A stretch of DNA of 64,000 nt from Myxococcales bacterium UBA1238 (GTDB lineage Bacteria > Myxococcota_A > Bradymonadia > UBA7976 > UBA1532): assembly GCA_002309015.1 (NCBI GenBank), contig DBWM01000010.1, positions 99,765 through 163,764 of the forward strand, given 5' to 3'. The position numbers were made by a program, and so were the translations under genes. This document shows, piece after piece, positions 35,805 through 44,504 of the stretch. How positions within the stretch are numbered: position 1 is the first letter of the stretch; each line of letters opens with the position of its first letter. Below the pieces are notes generated by a model that ran no database searches, was not told the origin of the DNA, and saw only the letters and a list, made by a program, of their open reading frames with translations.

Positions 35805-36655
35805 GTCAACAACAAGAAGAACAAGTTTGCGATCCCAAGGGATCCCGTCATATCGGCACGCACATCTTTTTGATTTTATTCACGATTGTCACCTTGTTCC
35901 CGGTGCTCTGGGTCATCAAGATGGCGTTTCGCGACAATCAGACCTTTGCGACCGATTTGAATCCGCTGCCGACGGAGTTTTCGCTGCAAAACTTTATCGA
36001 CATCTTTAACGCGCCTTACTTTGGCCAGCAGCTGTTCAACTCGTTCGTGATTTCGCTCTCGACCACGATCGTGGGCGTGTTTCTGGCCTGCACGGCGGCT
36101 TACGCTTTCAGCCGTTTCCGGTTTCCGGGGCGCCAGGCGGGGTTGAACGCGTTTTTGGTGACGCAGATGTTCCCCGGCACGATGATGATGATCCCGCTCT
36201 ATCTGGTGCTCGATACTTTGGGGCTTTTGGATCAGACGCTGGGCCTCATCTTTGTGTATTCGACCACCTCGATCCCGTTCTGCGTGTTCATGCTCAAGGG
36301 CTATTTCGATACGATCCCCAAGGATCTGGAAGAGAGCGCGCTGATGGATGGCGCGAGCCAGTTCACCATTTTCTGGAGAATCATCATGCCGCTCTCCAGG
36401 CCGGCCATCGCGGTGACCGCCTTGTTCAGCTTTATGACCGCGTGGAACGAGTACGTGCTGGCCGCAACCTTTATGAGCAAAGAATCCGCCTATACGCTGC
36501 CTGTGCGCTTGCAGAGTTACGTTGGAAACTACACCACCGAGTGGGGTCACTTTGCAGCGGGCGCGCTTTTGGTCAGCATTCCCGTGATGATCCTCTTCTT
36601 TGCGCTGCAAAAGCATTTGGTTGGCGGTCTGACAGCCGGTGCCGTTAAAGGCTAA
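35801..36655 (+). CDS. malG: ABC sugar importer permease (MalG-like)
   Basis: 284 residues; ATG 35801 overlaps the malF stop (ATGA), which decides the start over a longer upstream frame. Six transmembrane helices are visible, with the EAA loop 'EESALMDGASQFTIFWRIIM' and the C-terminal 'PVMILFFALQKHLVGGLTAGAVKG' characteristic of MalG. It pairs with the MalF-like subunit in the inner membrane. The four genes malK-malE-malF-malG form a tight operon with overlaps at nearly every junction. Confidence 0.92.
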   Translation: MSQQQEEQVCDPKGSRHIGTHIFLILFTIVTLFPVLWVIKMAFRDNQTFATDLNPLPTEFSLQNFIDIFNAPYFGQQLFNSFVISLSTTIVGVFLACTAAYAFSRFRFPGRQAGLNAFLVTQMFPGTMMMIPLYLVLDTLGLLDQTLGLIFVYSTTSIPFCVFMLKGYFDTIPKDLEESALMDGASQFTIFWRIIMPLSRPAIAVTALFSFMTAWNEYVLAATFMSKESAYTLPVRLQSYVGNYTTEWGHFAAGALLVSIPVMILFFALQKHLVGGLTAGAVKG

Positions 36656-36659
36656 TCGC

Positions 36660-37622
36660 ATGCCTACAAGTCCCACCTCTTTAAATTCAGAGAACCATTC
36701 ACAAATCGACCATCGCCACACACCCGACGCAGTGCCCGATCACTTGCGGCGCTACGCCGAGTTGCTGGAAGACTGCGATGCCTTTGTGCAGGCGGCGATG
36801 AAACCTTTGCCGAGAGTGATTTGGGAAAACCCGTTAAGACCGCTTGAAGACGAAGCGCTGTTTGCACGCACGGAAGCGGAGCCTGTTTCCTGGCGGGCGA
36901 GAACATGGCGCTTGCCCACAGAGAGCAAACCAGGCGCATGGCCGGAGTTCTTTTTGGGATCGATCCATTGTCAGGAAGAAGCAGCGCTTCTGGCAGGGGA
37001 TTTGCTGAGTGCTTTACCGGGCGAGAAGATCCTCGACTTATGCGCAGCGCCTGGAGGAAAGACTGCACAGATTGCGGTTGCGATGCAGGATAAAGGGATG
37101 CTTGTGGCCAATGAAAAGACCCTGGGTCGCCTGCCTTCACTTCGGCGTACGCTTGATCGGTTGGGTGTTACCTGTGCTGAGGTCACCTGGGCCGACGGTG
37201 CGCGCCTGCGTTATCCTGCTGCATTCTTTGATCGCGTGCTTGCAGACGTGCCCTGCACTTGTGAGGGGACCAGCCGCAAAGCGATGGGTCGCCGCGAACC
37301 AACGGATGAGGGTTATCGCGCTTCAGTGGTTCAGACGCAGCGAGCATTGCTTCGCGCCGCCATAAGAATGTGTAAACCCGGAGGCGTGATCCTTTACTCG
37401 ACATGCACGTATGCACCAGAAGAAAACGAGGGTGTGTTGACGGCGATGGGCGATACGGTGGTGGTGGAGAAGGTCGATTTACCGCAGGGACTGAAAGCAT
37501 CACCGGGCGTCACGAGCTTTCAGGGTCGCGTCTTTCGTCAGGACGCTGTCAACGCTGTCCGTCTTTGGCCGCACATCAGTGATACCGGAGGATTTTTCGT
37601 TGCGAAGCTACGCCGCCTTTGA
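36660..37622 (+). CDS. RsmF/RsmB-family RNA cytosine-C5 methyltransferase
   Basis: 320 residues from ATG 36660, four bases after malG; GTG 36639 inside malG is less likely. SAM motif I is LDLCAAPGGKT (125-134). The two cysteines of m5C methyltransferases are present: Cys199 in DVPCTCEG and Cys249 in YSTCTYAPEENE, the latter being the nucleophile. It transfers methyl from SAM to cytosine in rRNA or tRNA. The protein stops right after the catalytic domain, and the C-terminal RNA-binding part expected in RsmF seems to be encoded by the next, overlapping gene. Close spacing suggests read-through from the importer operon. Confidence 0.88.
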   Translation: MPTSPTSLNSENHSQIDHRHTPDAVPDHLRRYAELLEDCDAFVQAAMKPLPRVIWENPLRPLEDEALFARTEAEPVSWRARTWRLPTESKPGAWPEFFLGSIHCQEEAALLAGDLLSALPGEKILDLCAAPGGKTAQIAVAMQDKGMLVANEKTLGRLPSLRRTLDRLGVTCAEVTWADGARLRYPAAFFDRVLADVPCTCEGTSRKAMGRREPTDEGYRASVVQTQRALLRAAIRMCKPGGVILYSTCTYAPEENEGVLTAMGDTVVVEKVDLPQGLKASPGVTSFQGRVFRQDAVNAVRLWPHISDTGGFFVAKLRRL

Positions 37623-38058
37623 ACCGTTTCCTGAAACGGCGTTCTTACTCGAGTGGCTTGAGAGGCGTTACGGCTTTAACCCTGACGTATTCTCGGATCA
37701 CAGGTTTTGGTACAGGCCGGGTTCTCCTGCAGTCTGGGTTGCAAACAAAGATTGCGAGCCCGTCGAAGGCGTACTCCTGGAATCGATGGGGATGATGGTG
37801 ACGCGCCAGGAACCACCCAGGGGGATGCTTTGCAACGTCTTTGTGCACCGGTTTGGGCTCAGCGCCACGAAGCATGTGGTCACGCTCAGCAAGGATCAGG
37901 CCAGCCTTTTTTTGGATCGCAGGGATGTCGACCTGGGACAGGTTCCGGAGGAGCAGGGTTTTTGCGTCGTGCGCACGGCCACGCGTCCTTTGGGCACAGG
38001 CAAGGTTGAAGGCAGCCTGCTCCATAGCCATATTCCCAACAGCTGGATCCAGGGGTGA
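37600..38058 (+). CDS. Separate C-terminal RNA-binding (PUA-like) partner of the methyltransferase
   Basis: 152 residues from TTG 37600, chosen because GGAGG lies eight bases upstream; GTG 37579 is an alternative. It overlaps the methyltransferase gene by 23 bases in a different frame. 'LLEWLERRYGFNPDVFSDHRFWYRPGSPAVWVAN' resembles the domain that follows the catalytic part in archaeal and bacterial Nol1/Nop2/RsmF proteins, and 'GLSATKHVVTLSKDQASLFLDRRDV' fits a PUA-like fold. The last residues (HIPNSWIQG) and stop codon come from a repeat element copy, so the original C-terminus may have been replaced. Could also represent a frameshifted single gene. Confidence 0.7.
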   Translation: MRSYAAFEPFPETAFLLEWLERRYGFNPDVFSDHRFWYRPGSPAVWVANKDCEPVEGVLLESMGMMVTRQEPPRGMLCNVFVHRFGLSATKHVVTLSKDQASLFLDRRDVDLGQVPEEQGFCVVRTATRPLGTGKVEGSLLHSHIPNSWIQG

Positions 38059-38098
38059 CGGGATCGCTTCGTCATTCCCAACAGCTGGATCCAGGGGG
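38032..38098. repeat. REP-like element: two 25-bp copies around a 17-bp spacer
   Basis: ATTCCCAACAGCTGGATCCAG followed by GGGG occurs at 38032-38056 and 38074-38098, 42 bp apart. Each copy contains the perfect 10-bp palindrome CTGGATCCAG. The spacing sequence 'GTGACGGGATCG...CGTCATTCCC' resembles the common bacterial REP motif built on GTCATTCCC...TGGATCCAGG. The first copy forms the 3' end of the upstream coding sequence. Confidence 0.75.
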
Positions 38099-38302
38099 CG
38101 CCTGAGCGCTCCATCGTTTTTTTGAAGTCCCTCTTTTTTTTCATGACCCCCATCTTTGCCCTCCCTGCCGTTTTCTTTTTCACCGTTGTCGCATTTTTTG
38201 TCGCATTTGGTGGATTCAGGGTGGCAGAAGGGTGCATTCTCGCGTAGAGTCTTTGACGTGAGTTCCGCTGTAAGCGGGGCTGTTTGCAAAGGAAATCGGA
38301 TC

Positions 38303-39058
38303 ATGGCGAGCAAGCAGAAGTCACCGCAGGCAGGCGATCAGTTGACGCCGTCGACGCATGCCCCAGCGCCCGCAGAAGCGGAATCCTGGGAATCGGAGGG
38401 ATCCCCTTTGGATTCAGGGGAATGGGCAGCGGATCCGAAGGATGAGTTTGCGTTTGAGGCGCAGCCTTCGCTTTCAAGGCTGGTGCAGTCAGAGGGGGCA
38501 GAGGGGGATGCAGACTGGGCAGCGCTCCATTTGGAGCGGCGGCTGAGTGAAGGCGACGAAGAGCTGCTCGAAGCTTTGGGCGAAGAGAAGCTGAACCGCT
38601 ACAGCGAGATGGTGAAGTCGATGACCGACTATGCCATGAGTTTTACCGCTGATGAGGTCAGGGATCTGCTTGAAGCGGAGATTGGGCGCAGCAAGGCGTT
38701 TAAGGCGATCGAAGAGGAAGACAGGCTGCGGCAGGCCGACGAGTTTGGCAGCGAAGAATGGTTTCAGTGGTGCCAGGAGATGGGCAAGCGCCAGACGCCT
38801 GAGTTCCAGTTTGAGATGGGTCGCATCCTGCTGCGCCGTAAAGACGTCGAGCTTTACGATGAGAAGGCCTTTCATTGGTTTTTAAAGGCAGCAGATCAGG
38901 GCTTTCCCGATGCAGAGTTTGCGCTGGGGCGTTGTTACGAGCGGGGGATTGGGACAGAGATCGATAAGGATGAGGCGCTCTATTGGTACAGGAAGGCTTT
39001 GGAGCAGGGGCATAAGCTCGCAAAGAAGGCGGTGGCGCGCTTAAAATCCGAGGAATAG
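38303..39058 (+). CDS. Short Sel1-repeat protein with acidic N-terminus
   Basis: 251 residues from ATG 38303 (AAGGA ten bases upstream); the longer frame from 38156 crosses the REP-flanking region and is not supported. Residues 1-75 are disordered, Ser/Glu/Pro-rich. A middle helical region (about 85-165, 'RLSEGDEELLEALGEEKLNRY') is followed by two or three Sel1 repeats ('AFHWFLKAADQGFPDAEFALGRCYERGIG', then 'ALYWYRKALEQGHKLAKKAV'). No signal peptide. The gene directly precedes the giant Sel1 gene but a terminator lies between them. A binding or adaptor role is likely; partner unknown. Confidence 0.85.
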   Translation: MASKQKSPQAGDQLTPSTHAPAPAEAESWESEGSPLDSGEWAADPKDEFAFEAQPSLSRLVQSEGAEGDADWAALHLERRLSEGDEELLEALGEEKLNRYSEMVKSMTDYAMSFTADEVRDLLEAEIGRSKAFKAIEEEDRLRQADEFGSEEWFQWCQEMGKRQTPEFQFEMGRILLRRKDVELYDEKAFHWFLKAADQGFPDAEFALGRCYERGIGTEIDKDEALYWYRKALEQGHKLAKKAVARLKSEE

Positions 39059-39077
39059 TCGGGCGTCGGGGCAGGCA

Positions 39078-39107
39078 GGGCTTTCTTTTTAAAGAAGCCT
39101 TTTTTTT
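39078..39107 (+). terminator. Intrinsic terminator after the short Sel1 gene
   Basis: GGGCTTTCTT (39078-39087) pairs with AAGAAGCC (39092-39099) across a short A/T loop with one bulged base, followed by a run of eight T (39100-39107). It lies 20 bp after the stop codon. Confidence 0.65.
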
Positions 39108-39237
39108 GCAGTTTGAGGGATCTCTTTTTCTTTGAAGGGATCTCTTTGTTTTTAAAGCAGCATTCCATCCAGAGAATCATCGCAGGCTGTTTTTTAAAGC
39201 CGGTCTTTTTTCAATCACAAAAAAAAGGAGTCTGAAC

Positions 39238-42200
39238 ATGCAGGTACCGAAGCTGACCGAAGAATTTGAGCAGGCGTTGCTGAAAGATGAGCAGGCGGCG
39301 CTTGAAGCGCTGAAGGCGGGCGTTGAGCGGGGCGAGCGGGACGCTCTCTACAACATGGGCGTCTGTTATATGAACGGGATTCACTGTGAGACGGACTTTA
39401 AAAAGGCGCTGTCGTTCTTTTTGCGCGCAGCGGAGCTCGGTCACATCGAAGCCCAGTGCTACGTGGGCAACTGTTATGAGTTTGGCGTCGACGGTGCGAT
39501 CGATGAGGACAAAGCCTTTGAGTGGTATCGCAAGGCAGCGCTCGCGGGATCCAAGAATGCACAGCTTCAGCTCGGTGTTTGCTACGTCTGGGGCGTGGGA
39601 TGCGAGGTCGACAAGGAAGAAGGGATCAGGTGGTTCCGTAAACCGGCCATCGATGGCGACGCCCACGCGCAGTGCGAGCTTGCAGGCTGTTATTTAACCG
39701 GGAACGTGGTCGAGCAAAACGAGATCGAGGCCTTTAAATGGTTTAAGGCAGCCGCCAAACAGGGGCTCGATGTTGCGCAGAAGAAGCTTGCAGAGTGTTA
39801 TTTTAAAGGCATAGGCACCGCGCAGAATCAGTCAGAGGGCGAAAAATGGCTTCTCATTCCGGCACAGAAAGGCGATGCCCATTCTCAGTTTGAACTGGGC
39901 GAATATTACAGGAAGGGGGAGTTTGTTCAGCAGGATCTGGTCAAGGCGGCGGAATGGTATGCCAAAGCTGCGGAGCAGGGACTCGTTGAAGCGCAGGAGA
40001 TGCTCGGCGAATGCTACTTAAAGGGCATTGGCGTCGAAGAGAACAGCCAGCTGGGACTCAAATGGCTCTTTAAGGAGGCGGAAGAGGGTAACGCCAACAA
40101 GCAGTTTGAGCTCGCCGAATGTTACAGGCGCGGCGCTTACGTTGAGCAGGATCTGGTCGAAGCGGGGCATTGGTACAAAAAAGCAGCCGCACAGGGTCAC
40201 GAGGAAGCGATGCTCAGGCTCGGTGAAGGGTATCTTCTGGGGCTTGCCGGTGAGACCAATATCAAGGAAGGGCTGTACTGGTTTTGCAGGCCTGCAGAGC
40301 TCGGCAACGTGAGGCAGATGTTTCTTTTGGCTGAGCATTACTTTGACGGTTATGTGGTGGCTCAGGATTACGTCAAGGCGGTCCATTGGTACAAGGAAGC
40401 GGCCTTAAAGGGCGACAGCGATGCCCAGAAGAAGCTTGGAGAATGCTATCTGCGCGGTCTTGGGGTCAGTCAGAACAAGGCTGAAGGCTTAAAATGGCTT
40501 TGCAGACCCGCTGAAATGGGGAACGTAACCCAGCAAATCTGGCTTGCAGAATGCTATCTCGAAGGAAACATCGTCGAGAAGGATGAGAAGCTTGCGTTTC
40601 ACTGGTATGCCCTTGCGGCGCAAAAAGAAGATGCCTATGCGGCGATGCGTCTGGGCGAGTTTTACATCAGGGGCATCGGCATCGAAAAAGATGAAGCTTT
40701 GGGGCGCAAATGGCTGCTCAGGCCGGCCAGTGAAGGGAGCACTTATCACCAGTATAAGGTTGGCCTGTATTACCTTGAGGGTGAGCTTTTGCCTAAAGAC
40801 CCCAAGCAGGCCTTTTACTGGTTCAAGCAGGCGGCTGAATCGGGGCTCGTGATCGCTCAGCGAAAGCTCGGCGAGTGTTATTTAAAGGGCATCGGCGTTG
40901 AACAGGATGAGACGATGGCTGTGATCTGGCTTTCAAATCCTGCTGAATGCGGCGATCCCTATGAACAGTTCTGGCTCGGCAACTGTTATTTTGAGGGGCA
41001 TCTTGTACCGAAGGACGACGAGAAAGCCCTGTACTGGTATCGAAAAGCCGCCGATCAGGGCAATCTGCTTGCACAGAGGCGTTACGGTGAATGCATCCTG
41101 CACGGCATTGGCTGCGTTGCGGATATGGAAGAAGGTCTCAAATGGATCCGGAAACCGGCCGAGAGCGGCGATGCCGAGAGCCAGTTTTCCCTTGGGCTGA
41201 TCTATCTCGACGGTGAAGAGGTTCAGAAGGACGATAAGGAAGCCTTCAAATGGTTTAAAGCAGCCGCCATGCAGGGGCTTGAGATCGCTCAAAAGAAGGT
41301 GGGGGAGTGTTATCTGACTGGTACGGGCGTCGAATTCAATCAAAGCCTCGGCATCAAATGGCTCTTCATGCCTGCCCGCAGCGGTCACCTCATCGAACAA
41401 TATGAGATGGGCCAGAATTACCTGAACGGTGTCCTGGTGGAGCAGGATTACTACAAGGCGATCAAATGGTTCAGGCTTGCGGCCGCTCACGCTTATCAGC
41501 CCGCCAAGGATGCGCTCAATGATTGCTACAGAAGGGGCCTTGTGGCGGAGGATCAGGACAGCGAAGTTCCGAACTGGACCCCGAGAATGAGCGATGCGCA
41601 GACGCCCAAACAGCTCTTTAACCTGGGCGTCAGTTATTACAAGGGTCGCGGCATTGCCCGAAGCTATGAAAAAGCGGTCAAGTTCTTCTCGAAAGCAGCC
41701 CAGATGGGTTACGAGGAAGCCAAGCACGCGCTCGGCCGTTGTTATCTTCTTGGGCAGGGTGTTCCGCAGGATAAAGAGAAAGGCTTAAAGCTCTTTTGCC
41801 TGAATGCGGAGCAGGGGAACATTGAAGCGCAGTTCCGCCTCGCTGAACATTACCTTTCGGGCAGCATTTTAGACAAGGATGAGGTCAAGGCAGTCTATTG
41901 GCTGACTGAAGCGGCCAGGCGCGGGCATGATCAGGCTCAGATTCGTTTAGGTGAATGCTATCTGAACGGTATCGGCGTCTTAAAGGATTTGAACGAGGGC
42001 TTTAAATGGCTTTGTAAGCCCGCCGAAAGCGGTGATCCGAGCAAGCAGTACGCCCTTGCGGTTCTGCTTTTGGAAGGGGTGCGCGTCGATAAGAATGAAC
42101 CCCTCGCGATTCACTGGCTCACCCTTGCGGCCAAGCAGGGTTACACCAAGGCGCAGCTCAGGCTCGGCGCCTGTTATTTGGAGGGCATCGGCGTTCAGAA

Positions 42201-43446
42201 AGACAAGACTATTGGGCTCGAATGGTATACCAGGCCTGCCAAAGAAGGCGACGCTTACATGCAGTATCGCCTTGCTGAAGATTATCTTCTGGGCAGGATT
42301 GTGGAGCAGAACCTGGGTGAAGCCTTTAAATGGTTCAGCGAAGCGGCCAGGCAGGGCCTTGAAAACGCTCAGAAGAAGCTCGGTGAATGTTACCTGAAAG
42401 GTCTGGGCGTTGAACCGAGCAAAGAAAAGGCTGTCGAGTGGTTCTGCAAACCTGCTGAAGGCGGCGATGCAAAAGCCCAGTTTGAGCTCGGACAGAGTTA
42501 CCTTGACGGTTACATCGTCGATCGCGACGAATCGAAAGCTTTCTTCTGGTTTCAGAAAGCCGCCGAGCAGGGCGACAGCAAAGCGCAGCAGAAACTCGGT
42601 GAATGCTTCCTTCAGGGCATCGGTACACCCGTCAATAAAGAAGAAGGTCTCTACTGGTTTACGCTTCCGGCCAGCTCCGGCGATGCCTGGGAGCAGTTTA
42701 TTCTGGCTGAGCGCTATTTTTCGGGCGATATGGTCGAGCAGGATTTTGAAAAGGCCTTGTATTGGTTAAAGAAGGCCGCCGCTCAGGGGAATGATGACGC
42801 TCAAAAGAAGCTTGGGGAGTGCTATTTTGAAGGCACAGGCGTGCCCATCGATAAAGCGGAAGGCTTAAAATGGTTTACGATGCCTGCAAAGAGTGGAGAG
42901 ATGTGGCATCAGTACCGATTGGGCGAGAATTATTTTGATGGGTACATGGTCGACCAGGATTATGTTCAGGCGGTTGAATGGTATACCAAATCGGCCGTTC
43001 AGGGCTGCAAGGAAGCCGAATATAAGCTCGGCGTCTGCTATGAACGGGGTCTCGGTGTGACTCAGAATGTTGAGACCGCCTATGAATGGTACAGGCGCGC
43101 TGCTGATCACGGTCAGGAATACGCCAAACTGCTCTTTAAGAACCGCGAGCTCTCTTTGAGCGATTTCGATCGTGTCAGCGGAAAATCGGGCCTGATCCAT
43201 TACAACAGGGAGCAGTGCATGGTTTTCCGCGAAGGATCCACGTTGTCCATCGATGAACAGAGCACAAGGAGCGATCCCAACATCGAAATCGACGGCTATA
43301 CCAGCCTTTCTCTGGGCATCTACGTCTCAGATGCCGATAACTTCAAGGAGAACGTCGATAGCTTAAAGCGCAACGCAGGCCTCTCGCAGTCGGGTCTTGA
43401 ACTGATCGAGAATCTGAGCGGATCCCATCGTCTCGACGATGAATGA
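39238..43446 (+). CDS. Giant Sel1-repeat protein, 1402 residues, alternating repeat types
   Basis: ATG 39238 preceded by AAAAGGAG. About 35 Sel1 repeats of 36 residues fill residues 30-1315. They alternate: one type reads 'GLKWLxxPAExGDxxxQFxLGExYxxGxxVxQD', the next 'AFxWYxxAAEQGxxxAQxKLGECYLKGIGVxxx', so the true unit is about 72 residues. A short break near 765-790 ('RRGLVAEDQDSEVPNWTPRM') splits the array into two halves of similar size. The last 90 residues are a non-repeat domain ('SGLIHYNREQCMVFREGSTLSI', Ser/Asp-rich). No signal peptide. It would form a long superhelical scaffold, presumably cytosolic. Partners may include the nearby hybrid kinases, but nothing in the sequence proves this. 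Confidence 0.93.
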   Translation: MQVPKLTEEFEQALLKDEQAALEALKAGVERGERDALYNMGVCYMNGIHCETDFKKALSFFLRAAELGHIEAQCYVGNCYEFGVDGAIDEDKAFEWYRKAALAGSKNAQLQLGVCYVWGVGCEVDKEEGIRWFRKPAIDGDAHAQCELAGCYLTGNVVEQNEIEAFKWFKAAAKQGLDVAQKKLAECYFKGIGTAQNQSEGEKWLLIPAQKGDAHSQFELGEYYRKGEFVQQDLVKAAEWYAKAAEQGLVEAQEMLGECYLKGIGVEENSQLGLKWLFKEAEEGNANKQFELAECYRRGAYVEQDLVEAGHWYKKAAAQGHEEAMLRLGEGYLLGLAGETNIKEGLYWFCRPAELGNVRQMFLLAEHYFDGYVVAQDYVKAVHWYKEAALKGDSDAQKKLGECYLRGLGVSQNKAEGLKWLCRPAEMGNVTQQIWLAECYLEGNIVEKDEKLAFHWYALAAQKEDAYAAMRLGEFYIRGIGIEKDEALGRKWLLRPASEGSTYHQYKVGLYYLEGELLPKDPKQAFYWFKQAAESGLVIAQRKLGECYLKGIGVEQDETMAVIWLSNPAECGDPYEQFWLGNCYFEGHLVPKDDEKALYWYRKAADQGNLLAQRRYGECILHGIGCVADMEEGLKWIRKPAESGDAESQFSLGLIYLDGEEVQKDDKEAFKWFKAAAMQGLEIAQKKVGECYLTGTGVEFNQSLGIKWLFMPARSGHLIEQYEMGQNYLNGVLVEQDYYKAIKWFRLAAAHAYQPAKDALNDCYRRGLVAEDQDSEVPNWTPRMSDAQTPKQLFNLGVSYYKGRGIARSYEKAVKFFSKAAQMGYEEAKHALGRCYLLGQGVPQDKEKGLKLFCLNAEQGNIEAQFRLAEHYLSGSILDKDEVKAVYWLTEAARRGHDQAQIRLGECYLNGIGVLKDLNEGFKWLCKPAESGDPSKQYALAVLLLEGVRVDKNEPLAIHWLTLAAKQGYTKAQLRLGACYLEGIGVQKDKTIGLEWYTRPAKEGDAYMQYRLAEDYLLGRIVEQNLGEAFKWFSEAARQGLENAQKKLGECYLKGLGVEPSKEKAVEWFCKPAEGGDAKAQFELGQSYLDGYIVDRDESKAFFWFQKAAEQGDSKAQQKLGECFLQGIGTPVNKEEGLYWFTLPASSGDAWEQFILAERYFSGDMVEQDFEKALYWLKKAAAQGNDDAQKKLGECYFEGTGVPIDKAEGLKWFTMPAKSGEMWHQYRLGENYFDGYMVDQDYVQAVEWYTKSAVQGCKEAEYKLGVCYERGLGVTQNVETAYEWYRRAADHGQEYAKLLFKNRELSLSDFDRVSGKSGLIHYNREQCMVFREGSTLSIDEQSTRSDPNIEIDGYTSLSLGIYVSDADNFKENVDSLKRNAGLSQSGLELIENLSGSHRLDDE

Positions 43447-43500
43447 TCCAGAGCTTTTTAAGCCCCGGTCAGCGTAAAAAAAGAACCGCTCGCCTGAAAC

Positions 43501-43545
43501 GCTGGGTCAGTCTTTGCAAACAAAGATTCGCCCAGCATTTTTTTT
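43501..43545 (+). terminator. Intrinsic terminator after the giant Sel1 gene
   Basis: GCTGGG (43501-43506) pairs with CCCAGC (43531-43536), extended inwards by TCTTTG/CAAAGA after a small internal loop, and followed by a run of eight T (43538-43545). Clear rho-independent form about 55 bp after the stop codon. Confidence 0.85.
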
Positions 43546-43643
43546 AACCGAATCAGACTTTAAAATAGAAATAATGATAGAAAACACTGACCGGTTTGAA
43601 GTTTAAACTCAAATGCTTCTTTAAAAACGCTGAGCAACTCAGG

Positions 43644-43772
43644 TTTGAAACAAGAAGATTTCAGTTAAAACATTGAATGCCTCTGCTTTGAAACAAGAAG
43701 ATTTCAGCAAAAACATCGAATGCCTCTGCTTTGAAACAAGAATGCTTCAGTCAAAACATTGAAGGACTCAGG
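43644..43772. repeat. 43-bp tandem repeat, three copies
   Basis: The unit TTTGAAACAAGAAGATTTCAG plus a 22-bp remainder (TTAAAACATTGAATGCCTCTGC) occurs at 43644, 43687 and 43730; the third copy is more diverged and a degenerate fourth may precede the first. A/T-rich, between the terminator of the giant Sel1 gene and the 3' end of a minus-strand gene. No spacers of constant length that would suggest CRISPR. Confidence 0.85.
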
Positions 43773-43826
43773 GATTAAAAAGAAGAGCTTAGGAAAAAGA
43801 AAGGGTATGGCTTTAAAGAAGCGGGA

Positions 43827-44318
43827 TCAGTCGTTGTTCTGCTTGGATCCGTCGTCGTCGTCGGTGAACTTCTTGTTGGTGGAATTGGACATGAAGTTGA
43901 CGATGGGCTTTAAACGGGTCTCGATGGCGGGATCGAGCTTGGAAAGCGCGGTCGCCATCTTGTAATAAGCGAGGAAGGCTTCCCAGACCTTGTTGCGGGT
44001 CACGCGATAAGTGTCCTGTACGCTGTGATAAATCTCACCGGCTTTGTCGACGACGTCGCGCATCATCGCTTCAGCCTTTACATCCTGCTCAATCTCGTCA
44101 TGGGGAAAGCCTTCAAGGTTCAGACCTTTCTCTTTGGCGATGCTGATCAGGCGGTAAAGGTAATCTTCAAAGCCCTTGCGGGCTGGAAGCAGTTCGATGC
44201 GCTCATTCTTGTTGAGCGAGACGGTGAATCCGTCGAGGCTGTTCGTTACATCCTGCAACTGCTGGAGTACGTTGCTGTGCGCTTCAGAGGTGAAAGTTTT
44301 CGCGGGACGTCGGGCCAT
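43827..44318 (-). CDS. Small helical protein, paralogue of the product at 23380
   Basis: 163 residues from ATG 44316-44318, with GGAGG nine bases upstream on the minus strand; the frame further upstream is unsupported. Helical, with an Asp/Lys/Asn tail (FTDDDDGSKQNND). It is clearly related to the protein at 23380-23880 (same length, same central 'AFLAYYK' and 'IETRLKPIVNFM' positions, same charged tail). It is last in the long minus-strand series, 186 bp after the nearest hybrid kinase gene. Function unknown. Confidence 0.75.
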   Translation of the reverse strand: MARRPAKTFTSEAHSNVLQQLQDVTNSLDGFTVSLNKNERIELLPARKGFEDYLYRLISIAKEKGLNLEGFPHDEIEQDVKAEAMMRDVVDKAGEIYHSVQDTYRVTRNKVWEAFLAYYKMATALSKLDPAIETRLKPIVNFMSNSTNKKFTDDDDGSKQNND

Positions 44319-44504
44319 GATTTTAAGCCTCCGGAAAAGGTGAGGGTCAAACGATTGCAAGCGCACCTGGCTTGCATTCACAATGATCAGGTTGATAGCA
44401 TCATCGCATCAAAAAGCAAAATGCTTTTTTAAAAAAGATTCACTTTTTTTGAAGATGGGGCTTGAAAAAAGAGGGGAGAGGGCTTTGGAGGCTTTAAGGC
44501 GGGC

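Noticed and set aside
35876..36721. 281-residue open frame antisense to malG
   Set aside because: Rich in Arg/His/Gln as expected of an antisense shadow; malG is unambiguous.
40933..41727. 264-residue open frame antisense to the giant Sel1 gene
   Set aside because: Repetitive sequence produces long antisense frames; no start signal or independent motif.
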